Shown here one piece after another: positions 28,177 through 39,514 of a stretch of DNA of 64,000 nucleotides. The stretch spans positions 5,076,697 to 5,140,696 of the forward strand of contig NC_090789.1 of the NCBI RefSeq assembly GCF_040054535.1. The letters are read 5' to 3'. Both the position numbers and the translations under genes were made by a program. This DNA comes from Antennarius striatus (lineage: Eukaryota > Chordata > Actinopteri > Lophiiformes > Antennariidae). Below the pieces are notes generated by a model. It was not told the origin of the DNA. It was given only the letters and a program-made list of their open reading frames with translations, and searched no databases. Position 1 is the stretch's first letter; each line of letters begins with the position of its first letter.

Positions 28177-31100
28177 AATACATGTCATGCTCACCTCCTC
28201 CTGTGAACGATCACAGTACTGTATTACAAACATCAGCTGCTACATGACCATTTCCCATTTGTCATTTACATCTGCCCGTATCCAGCCCCATGCAGCCACT
28301 TCCTGTTATTTTTCTGTTAATATGCACACATACACACACACGCACATGTGTGTGTGTTTGTGCATTTATGTATCAGTATTGTTTTTGTGATGTGTGGTGC
28401 CTGCATGTGTCTGTGATGTTTATATACCCCTCATTTCACCCCATTTCTTCTCCAATGCATTCCTCCTCCTCCTTCCCCTCCCTCCTGCCCTCTCAGTCCC
28501 TGCGGGTAAAAAAAGCGGGGTGTCGTCGACCTCCCTGCAGCGTTCCCGTAGCGATGTGGATGTAAACGCAGCAGCGGTGGCTAAACACCGGAATGTCGGA
28601 CAGACCAGGGCGGCTGGACGTCTGCCTCCTGGCTCCTACGCCTCATTGGGTAAGGGCCCCGTCAGTCGGGTCAGGGGACTAATCAAAAAGAGCAGACGTC
28701 TGTCAGCATGCTATCAGCGAGACGTCACGGAGGCTCCATCTGAAGAGTCGGCTCAGTGTGATAGAACAGAGTAAAAGTCCATCTCTAAAAGCAACAACAT
28801 CAAATATAAGAAATTTAAGAATAGACCGGCCTTTTTGTATCCCCTCTACTTTCTGCTCCTGCTGCCTGCTCACTACACCCCGTATGTGTTTCCATGGAGA
28901 TATATTCTATGTGCATGTAGATAAACGTTGTCCTGTGTGATGGTGTGTCCCTGTTTCTGTATTGGCCTCTACATCTGCATGCTTCTTGGCTACAGATGTT
29001 CTGAGATTAATATACACTGTGCTCCTCTCTTCTCTTGTCTTCTGTCTTTTCTGTCTGTCTTCTCTTCCTGATCATTTTTTATGTTTCCTGGTTACCAACT
29101 CATCTTCCCTCTACCGTGTTCCTCCTCCTTTCAAATCGTTCACTCTTACCAATTGTATCAATCCTTTTCCCATTCATTTCTCCCCTCTTCTTTCTTCCAC
29201 TCTCTTGGCTACTTAAGATGATGCCTCTGATAAAACGGATGGTAAGATCATCTCATTCTGTTTCACAGCTACGGTCTGCTCATGGCGTTTGTTTTCCTTT
29301 CTCTTTTCCTTCACTTTTATTCTGGTCCATTACTCCATGCCTGTTCCTTTATTTGCAGTGTGTGGCCACAGTGCCTCCTGCTGTCTGCCGTATGTTCAGC
29401 CTTCATGTTTCGCTGTCATACTGGTATCACTTATTAGTCATCCTCTGCTTCACCGCAGTTTTTATTTTTTTAAATGATATAACCATCAATAGCAGCATTT
29501 AACTCATATAGCTATTACGGTTTTAGTTGGATTTGTTTTTCTAATGTGATATATTAACGGGGATGCTCAAGTCGGGACAAAATTCAAACCTAGAGATCCG
29601 GTTTGTTTTCTGCAGAACCACCCTTATTACAATTCTTATACTGTGGTACCCTTGCTTTAAGTCACTGCAAAGCTAAAACAATCATGAGCATCCCTGGTTA
29701 ATGCAGTATCTCTTGTTCATCTGCTGCAGTGTTTTACATTTCGGGCTCCATTCAGCAGCTAACCGTTTGTGGCTAGGTGTGTGCTTAATTGGTTGTGATG
29801 TGAAATGTTCCTGTGAGGTTTTACCGCATCTGTTCTTTAACTCAGGTCACGCCCGCACCAAGCAGCCCTTATCCACTGCCGGCAGCGTCTCCAGCCAGTT
29901 GGACTCACGAGGCCGCAGCCGCACCAAGATGGTGTCCCAGTCACAACGTAAGCGGCGCTCCGTTCCCCTCCAGACACAGCTTGACTTTAAACCTAGCTGT
30001 GACAGGAACTTGGATTTTAATGTCTTGCAAAGCAGCAGAAATAGCAGGTGTATTTGCAGAGTGTGCGTGGTTCTTGTGGAGTTTAAAGTTTGGTTGCCTC
30101 CACGGTGACGATAAGCTCCATTTGAATATTTTTGTGCCTTCAGGTTCCGAAGAATCCGATTGCACACCAGGTATTCTGTTTGTGTGTCAGAGTGTGTGTG
30201 TGTGTGTGTGTTCATCTGTTTACCACAGTGGGAGTGGTGGCCCACCTGTTATTGCTTTCATAATGATCATCACAGTGTTTTTTGTTGTTGTTGTTTTTTT
30301 AAGAGAGGTGTGTGTGTGCGTGTGCGTGCGTGCGCGCGTGTGTGTGTGGCATCAGTGTTTTCCTCTGCATGTTGTGTGTCCTCACTGAAGATGGTGTGGT
30401 GGACAGATGACTGTTGCTGCTGTAGCCTGGCCCCGGCTGTCATTCAGGTTTTTAAAGATGCTTCAGCAGATGTGAAGGAACTGAAGATTTTTTAAAAAGT
30501 AGAGTGTGGTTGGACCTGCAGACCGCTGCTCCAATCAGAATTGGACATGAAATGAAAAGAACACGACTAGGAGAACAGAAACAAATCAAATGGCAGCTGA
30601 TCAGAGGCTCGGGAAGATGTGTGCGCGGATGGTTTTTCTGAAGGTTTATGTTTCAGGCCTTTTGTGTTACTTTTCTGTGAACAGGCTTCTCATCATACAT
30701 GTACCAGCTGTCCCAACATGCACCGCTTTTTCCAGGCATCGTCTGCAGTTGGTTCGATGTGTGTAATGTGTCGTAGCACATTTTCAAAGTGTGTTCTCTT
30801 TAATAAATGGACAGACTCATCGTGCTTCAGCTTTGCCTTCATTCATGTTATGGAACACCGGGATGCGCTTCCATCGTACTTTGTGCTCTATAACTCCCAT
30901 GATGCCTCTTCTGTTTCTTTCATTGATGCTCATAATTCATCTGGTTTAATCTGCTGTTCCTTCCCCTCACCTCTGCCTCCCCCCTCCTTCCATCCAATGG
31001 GCTTAATGGCTCAGGATCTCAGTCTGCTACCCCCGTCGGTGGTAAGATTACAACACTACTACTTTTACTCACTCTCTTTACTGCTTCTCCTCAGTTACCC

Positions 31101-34100
31101 TGGTTTTCCCTTTCTTCTCATGCACCCAGAAATGGCACTTTAGGCTCCTCCCACTCTGGCTGAGGCATGTTGGGAATTGTAGTAACAGACTAATAATGTC
31201 GCGCCTCTGTGATCACTGCTTTGGGAACCTTTGAGTTTCTGCACCCTTGCCTGTACCTGGATGTGGAGGCATTTTTTTTAGTTCCCCAGACACAAACAAA
31301 TATTTCATGGGAAATAGGAATGGCTTCCATCCTTCCCTCTGTTTCCACAGCACAATTGAATGTGGTATGTTTTTCTCCATGAGGGTTTTTATTATTATTA
31401 TTATTATTATTATTAATCTCAACACATTCTGTGAGTGGGATGTCATTTTGAGGTTTACGGAGGAACAAAATTTTATTCCAACATCTCTCTTGGACTGGAG
31501 AACACCAAACAAATTCCTATTTATGATTTCTCCTTTATTGTAGAGGCATAATTGTGTCGCTGAGTGGAAAGTGTGTGACAACAGTGGTGTTTCTGTGCAT
31601 CAAAGGTGTGTGTGAGAGGTCACTTGGTGTTTTGAGATCGTTACCCAGAAGTCTGTTCACAAACTTTTCCACCTTGCAGATCAACTCCTACTGGTATGAT
31701 AGTGATGTCATTGTAGAGTTAGACACACCACTCACGTGGAGACAGGGTGTCTTGGAGAGGACCCAAATTCATTTTGAAAAAAACTGTTTTGCTTTTTTTT
31801 TTTTTTTTTAACATATGGAACTATTTCTAAATCGAAACTCAACAAAATGCTGTTTGTTTTCTCCTCTCTTAGCTCCAAGAATCCTCTTTCCAATGAATCG
31901 AGTAAAGATTAAACCTACTTTTGTAAAGTAGGGGCAGAGGCAACCCTGTGTAAATTTAGGATTACGCTCCACACTTCCTCCAGGGTTTTCTCTCCACTCG
32001 TAGCCGTATGAAGAAGTGACGTTCTCCCTCTTGTCTTTTGTCGTCTTGTGTCTGTCTCTCTAAAGCTGGCAGTCGGAGTGGATCTCCAGGTCGCGTTCTG
32101 ACGAGTACGGCCCTGAGCACCATGAGCTCGGGGGCCCACAGGGTGCTGGCAGGGACCGGCGGCAACGGACAGAGGCGCAGCCGCATCCCCCGCAGCCAGG
32201 GCTGCTCCAGAGACTCCTCCCCCACCCGCCTGTCTGTTGGTAAGCAATCGGCTCCATCATTAAAAAGAAAGTACATGATTGATGACCTCACAGGAGGTGA
32301 AATACCTGACGCTCCCTGTCAGTCATGTAGAGCTAAGGAAGCGTCTCGGATTCTTCAACTTTTCAGGATTTATGTGATGTTTATTCAATTGTGTGCTTCA
32401 GACACGCTAAACCCATACACCTTTGGATCTAGACTCAAATTTTCTTCCCTCTCTTCCCTTTTCTCGGTGCCTCCTCCTGTGCTCCTTGTCTTCCTCCCCC
32501 GCTGCTTCTGTCCTCCAGCTCCTTCCAGCATTAGTTCCATCTATAACGGAGCGTCCAGAGGAGGTAAGGCCCCGCCCTCAAGAAAATAATCCTGCAGCCC
32601 AGCTCCTTACCTCAATCTGTCTATTCTCATATTAAAATCATCATCCCATCTTTATCCCCATCCGTCGCTACAAATCTCACACTCTCTCCCGCTTTCCCGA
32701 TCCCTCCATCCAGCTGTAGCTCGATGCCTCAGCCTCACAGAGCCAATCCCTCTAACCTGTGTCTGACTTCATGGCTGTGTTCCGTTGACGAGGGTCCATC
32801 ATGGGGACCCCCCAACCCCCCCCCCCCCTTTTTCTAACCTGTGTTACTGGCTGGACAATGAACCTTCTGACATGTTCAATGAAGCTGTGTCAGGGCTTGG
32901 TGTGTAATCCCTTTGGTAGGCTGTGATTAATCCTGATTGGCTGGATAGATGCAGAGGCTGATGACCAGCAATCAACGGTGGAGTTGATTGCCGTGCTACT
33001 GGATAAAAATTGCTCTGGCCACCCCAACAATCGCTAAATCTTTCTCCTAACGCTTCTTTTTTCTGCTGGATGCACGTTTTTGTGTGAGACGTGGGGTCAA
33101 TCTCTGGATCGTGGGAGGTGATCAAACTGTTTTTGTGTCATTTAAATGTGAGTCCTGCTGTCCTGAGCTGCTTCTGGGTGCGTCCCATCCAGAACGGAAA
33201 TGCTTAGTCAAGCAAAGCCAAATTCAGTCTTTACTTTAAAAAAAAGAAGCAGAGAACGGTTTGTTTCATTAGTCTGTTAAAATTTATTAAGATTTGAATA
33301 TTTTTGCTATTCACACAATATAAAGACGTCATGTTTGGCTCTTTTGGAACCTTGTAGATAGTAAAGTTTTATACAGAAAATGACTCAAGATGTTTGCTAC
33401 AAACAAATGATGCCAGACATTTTCAAATTCCAACCTCCGTTTGTTCACCAGACAAAACAAGAAATTAGACTCCAGGAAATTGTGTTGATTATTCCCCCCC
33501 CCAAATCAATATGATGGCAGACGGATTAATTGATAAGGCATCCCTTGTTGCATCTCTAATCATTGCAATAATTGGCTGAATAATCAATCATGAATAGTGA
33601 ATAAACGCTGAGGAGACGCTCCCTTAGGACCAGCAGACATAAGTCTTTCTTGTTTGTCTCTTTTGCCCGTTTTACCTCGTTCATGTCTTCATCTTTGTAC
33701 TTCCTCCTCCTCCTCTGTCATTTGTCACTGTTCATGTCTTTCTTCTTTCTGGTCTTGTCTTTTTGTGTTCTTATTATCTTGTCTCTTCTTTCCACTGGTC
33801 TTCTTTCCCCCTGTTCTCCCCGTGTACTTTACATCTGCTGCGGTGCTGCGTTGTAACCTGGGTGGCGTTAGCTCGGGGCAGTCGTATCCCTCGTCCCAGT
33901 ATGAGTCAGGGCTGCAGCAGGGAGGCCAGCAGGGAGAGCAGCCGGGACACCAGCCCCGTACGCTCCTTCACGCCTCTCGGTGAGTAGAGCAGTGGAATGG
34001 GATGAGGAGGAAAAGTAAACGTTGCCTCAAACTAAAAACACATTTATTTTAAATCGGTGTCTGATTTAAACTTAAAGCCAAAAGTTGAGGGTGATTTATA

Positions 34101-36253
34101 AAGAATTCCTTGCACGTTTTTCATGCTTTCTTTTCAGACTGTTCGATCAGCCTTTAGGTTGGTGTCTGTTTGTTGCGCGTGTGTGTGAGTGTTAAACTCT
34201 GTATGTGTGTTTCGGTTTTTTTTTTGTGGTTGCAGCGGCGCGGAGCTACTCTCGCTCCACCGGAGCGCTCCACACACCTGACACTTTTGGGGCTGCAGGT
34301 GAAGGCTGAGTACATCTATTCCTCCGTACCTCACCCACCCACTGCCTTAATATTCGTTCGCTCTTCTCTTTTTGTTATTCCTCAGTACCACACATCTCCA
34401 CCTGCATTATTTGTCAGCCTGTTTTTTTGTCCATCAGCCTCCGTGTTTCTTTTTTTTTTCTTCTTTTTTTAAAATTTACATTCTGCTCCAGGGTGTCGAT
34501 CCTTCCAGTGGAATCGCATGTTTCCGCCCATTCAGTTTGTTGCTGTCTGGCAACAATCTTGCCAGATTTATCAGTTCCCATTTTTTCCTGTTATTTAGCT
34601 CTACCCTTCGTCTGCAAGGATGCTTTCTTACTGTATGTCTTTTCTTTTTATCATTCTTTCCATCCCAGTGGTTTCCTGCAGTGTCGCCTAACGAACCATC
34701 ACATGAAATTACAGGATCATTCATGAGAAATATGATGTGTCAGACAATGAATGATGAGGCGGGCCATCAGAGGAAGAATGAGAGACAGATCCATGAAGCA
34801 TTTTCGTGCTTCCTCCCTTTTTCATTCTGTCTGTCTGATTCTCCGCAGGATCGGGTTTCGGCATAAGTCAGTCCAGTCGGCTCTCCTCTTCGGTCAGCGC
34901 CATGAGGGTCCTCAACACGGGCTCAGACGTAGAAGAGGCTCTCGCGGATGCACTGGTATGAAGATGCACGCATGTGTACATTATCCAACACCTGTGAGCA
35001 GCTCACACCTCCTGGAGTGTGTTTTTTGTTAATTAACCCCCTGGTTCAACCTCTGTTTACTGCTGTCAGCTGTTGGGAGACATGCGATCCAAGGTCAGCC
35101 TCATCTCCTCGCCTTTGCATTGTATTTGTGTGTTTTTTCTGTGCTTGTGTTCCATCAGGTTGGGCGTAAAAGTGCATGTTCCTCCGCCCGTGCCTGGTAT
35201 TCCAATGGCTTCCTTTTTTAATTCATTTCACGTCTGCTGTTTTGTTCTTCACCCCGCAGAAGAAGCCGGCACGACGACGGTACGAAAACTACGGCATGTA
35301 CTCCGACGACGACGCCAACAGCGACGCATCCAGCGCCTGTTCAGAGAGGTCCTACAGCTCCAGGAACGGAGGAGCCATCCCCACCTACATGAGGCAGACG
35401 GAGGATGTAGCTGAGGTTGGAGACGAATGGCAATGCACTAGAAAAGTCTGAATCGGATTAACAATAATGCAGTTCAGATTTACCAAAAGCATCAAGTTTA
35501 GCACATCTTAATATCATCACATCCCTCACTGCAGAATTAATGAGCCTTTACGTGTCTGGTTCTTGCCAGGTGCTGAACCGTTGTGCCAGTGCAAACTGGT
35601 CAGAGAGGAAGGAGGGGCTTCTGGGTCTGCAGGCGCTTCTCAAGAACCAACGCACCCTCAGGTCAGGACCCGAGCAGATGGATGTGTGTTTAAAAGGATG
35701 CATCATTTGTTAGATTTTCATCTAACGTCGTTTGTTGTTGGTCTGCAGTCGGGTGGAGTTGAAGAGGCTGTGTGAAATCTTTACCAGGATGTTTGCAGAC
35801 CCTCACAGTAAGGTAGGAGTGCATGTCAGTGCTGTGCTCACAGAAAAACACAGAACTCCTCCTGATTGATTCATCTCTCACCCAGTTTGATTTTTACATT
35901 CTCCCACCATCCTTCACTGTACCGGATTCTGCCTAAACCAACAAACGGGGATCTCTTTGTTAAACCACACACAGACACGTCTTAAGTCATGGATACTCCT
36001 CTAAATATGTTTAGAGATCCAGGGTTAAGTGGAACACACACACACAGCCACACATACACACACGCACACACACGCACGCTCAAACGTAAAACCACGGGCA
36101 TGCGGAGTGTGTGAGGGACTGTTTTCTAACGGCATGCCACGCCCGAGTCTGCCGTCCTCTGGGATTGCTCTGTCACTTGTGCCAAAATCCTGACTGTGCT
36201 CGCTGCATTCACTGACACTGTCTCTGTCCCCTCCCTGAGGCAACAACACTGAC

Positions 36254-36287
<34 letters not shown>

Positions 36288-39200
36288 TATTCGGGCTGCC
36301 GGTTCTTATCTCTAACTAACCAGCTGCGGTTCGCCCTCTCTAACACTGCCACCTTTCTCTGGCCATTTTGTGAGTGGCGCTTGCCTCACACATGTCGTAA
36401 GGTGTGTGAGAGCCCTCCCACCTTCTCTCTCGTTTGACGTTTGACGATTTGATGAATTTCAGCGAGACTCCGGCAGAGTGTACGGCACAGCAGAATCCGG
36501 TATAAGCTCAGCCTCCTTCAAGGTACTGCATCTCACCATGGATCCTGTCTTCCTCTCATCTATCCCATACCATTCCCACTTTTCATCCTCCATGTTTTTT
36601 TTTCCCCTCAATTTCTCTCGAAGGTCTTCTGTGTTGTGTGCAAAAAAAATGTCACTTCACATATCTAGATGCTGTCGTTCATATGTGTTGGACTGGCTCC
36701 ATTTTGCAAATGTTGGATTGAAAGTTACATTTGTGAACAGTGACTTTTTTTCTCCCATGATGCTAACAGATGTGTCTTTTTCTCCCAATGCCACCTGGAA
36801 CTCTCTGTAGAGAGTAAGTTTGGCCAACTTGTGCTGCTACATTTATGTTTGGCTGAATATCTCCTTCATTAACCTAGATGGATAACCAGTTATCATGGCA
36901 ACAACATAATCACTAACTAACCCAGCTCACACCACATCACTGACATTTAGAGATGGTCACCACTCAGTCCGATTGGTGTCATGCTTGCTAATTTTAAAAA
37001 AATAATTTTGTTGATCTGAGGGTAACTTAACTAACGTCACTCGATTCCTCTTCATTGTGATCTTACCTGCCTGCTTATTTTGAATGCATGCATGTCGTGT
37101 GAGCAGCTAACTCACGGGATCAGTCTGTAACTCAACCTTGTAATTTGTGTAGGTGTTCAGTATGTTCCTGGAGACCCTGGTGGATTTCATCCAGGTCCAT
37201 AAGGAGGACCTGCAGGACTGGTTGTTTGTCCTGCTCACGCAGCTGCTGAAGAAGATGGGAGCCGACCTGCTGGGCTCCGTACAGGCCAAAGTTCAGAGAG
37301 CGCTGGATGTCACAAGGTTGGTGTCAGATCAGGACACAGATGTTATTCATCCATGAGCTACACTATTTTATATTGAGATGATATTTGAGTAAGGAAGTTG
37401 AACTAAGGTGCTCTCATTGTTTGTTACAGACATTAAACAAGGGGTTCCAGAATTTACAATATACAAACAGTTGCTTTTGGGGGGTATGGGTATTGAGTAA
37501 TATTAGTAATAACGTTGTAATAGATCTTTGCCAAGTATGACCTTGATTTATTATTTCTCAAACAGGGAGTCTTTCCCCAATGACCTCCAGTTCACTATTC
37601 TCATGCGGTTCACTGTGGACCAGACACAGACGCCCAACCTCAAGGTATATGACATGCTCATTTGCTGTGTGTGTGTGTGTGTGTGTGCGTGCGTGCGTGT
37701 GTGTGAGAGCGAGGTAATGATGGATATTAAGGCTGGACATGAGCATGCCACCTGAACTCATTTCTACCCATCCTGGTGTTGCTTCCTAAAACCCTGAATC
37801 CTGGGCTGTGATTGGACGGCAATTTTTCCTCATTGGCTTTCTTGCCTTGCTGCTGTGTGGATCCCTCCTCCAGCTCGCCCATCTCATACTGTCCTACTCC
37901 ATGCCTCTAACTCACCTTTTTGTCGTGTCACTCTTTGCTCTCCCACTGCCCGTTTCACCTCCTTTTCCTTCCAAATATTTTCTCGATTCCTTTCAACCTG
38001 CATTCCAACCTGGCTTGGAAAATAGAAGATTTTATCAGCTCAACAATTTCACCCTCGTTTTCCTTTTGAAGCATGATTATCATTTTAAACTCATTGTGGT
38101 CAGAAAGAGTAGACCATCCTTTCCCTGAGGATTCTTTCAACAGCTTTGAGTCTTTGTTCTGAATTTCAAATTTATTTCTGCTAACCAGATATTGCAGATC
38201 GTTGCTGCCATCTTGTGGCTGAAGCAATTAAAAGGTGTATTGCTAGATTTTCAGGATATTATCATAGAATTTCAGCGTTGAAAGCCTGCTATCCTTTCTT
38301 TTTAATTTTTTTTAACTCCCTGCATCCAATCTTCCCTCTTGTGTCTCCCTCTTGTGTCTCCCTCTTGTGTCTCCCTCTTGTGTCTCCCTCTTGTGTCTCC
38401 CTCTTGCCCCCCCCACCCCCCTCTCTTCCCCTGTTGATTGACACGGTGCTTCTCCTCTCTCTCTCTGAAGCCTGTTCGGAGCTCGTGTTGCGGGCGAGGG
38501 CGAGGCAGGGGAGGGTCCGGGGTAAAATTGTTCCCCCCCAGAGCGCGGCGTCACGCCTGCTCTCTAGACGAGCAGGCCGCAGCCTGGAGCCGGTCCTCCC
38601 AGGTCAGTGCGCTCCGGGGGGAGCAATTATGTGGCGCGTACGATGCTGCAAAGTGATGTGGAGGAGGTTCTGGTCCATGAGGTTCATATTAGGGGAGACG
38701 GAGAGAGGGCGATGAGGAAAAGCCTGTGGTGAATGTTGGCATTTGTGGATTTGGTTTTTTTTGTTTTGTTTTTTGTCATTTGTCATCTTTTCTTGTGATT
38801 AATTTGTTTTTAAAATGGTATGAATGCCATGTGATCTCCTTCTGATTATCATTTCATTTCCAGACCTGCGAGGGATGAAAAATCTGCTGTGGTTGTTGAT
38901 GCTGCCTGTCAGTCACATTTTCATCTGTATGGCCTTAGTTGTTGACCTCTTGTGTTTCTGCAGGCGACTATTGGCCGCAGTGTTTGTCATTAATCTATCT
39001 AACTCCAGATTTTTTTTTTCTCAAAATGTGTGTTTGCATCACAGGTGAAAGTGGCCATTCTGAAGTATATCGAGACACTGACTTTACAGATGGAAGCTCC
39101 AGACTTTGTGAACTCCAGCGAGACGAGGCTGGCCGTCTCGCGCATCATCACCTGGACAACTGAGCCCAAGAGCTCTGATGTCAGAAAGGTGCAGATACTG

Positions 39201-39472
39201 AAACCAGACATGATGTTACCACACGGAATCCTTAAAATCTCCTTCAAGATGTGATTCCAGGAGTTTAGAACTGCTGCCCTGTTTAATTCACAGTGAAGGG
39301 TCTAACAGATGTGTTGTGTGTTTCACAGGCGGCCCAGTCGGTGCTCATCTCATTGTTCCAGCTCAACACTCCAGAGTTTACAATGCTGCTGGCAGCTCTG
39401 CCCAAAACCTTCCAGGACGGCGCCACCAAGCTGCTTCAAAACCACCTGAAGAACACTGGCAACATAGCACAG

Positions 39473-39514
<42 letters not shown>

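Larger units (their letters stand above)
28048..35093 (+). other. clasp2: clasp2 Ser/Arg-rich linker exons
   Basis: Disordered basic region (about residues 562-851 with cassettes) that binds microtubules and EB1 and is the GSK3-regulated part of CLASPs. Constitutive exons are 28048-28088, 28497-28649, 29846-29947, 32066-32239, 33872-33979, 34236-34298 and 34849-34955; small cassettes lie between them. Exons from 28497 through 34298 keep phase 1 at both ends, so any of them can be skipped without changing frame. [18 protein letters not shown] and [14 protein letters not shown] are CLASP signatures. Confidence 0.88.

Noticed and set aside
28497..28649. Direct splice from 27127 to 28497
   Set aside because: That junction yields an in-frame stop almost at once; the 41-nt exon 28048-28088 is needed to restore frame.
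28962..29502. 155-codon plus-strand ORF around the 24-nt microexon
   Set aside because: A pyrimidine-rich intron read-through; only 29218-29241 has splice signals and homology.
31023..31041. 19-nt exon using the nearer AG at 31022
   Set aside because: Would shift the frame; the acceptor at 31014 gives 27 nt, keeps phase and matches the CLASP1 insert.
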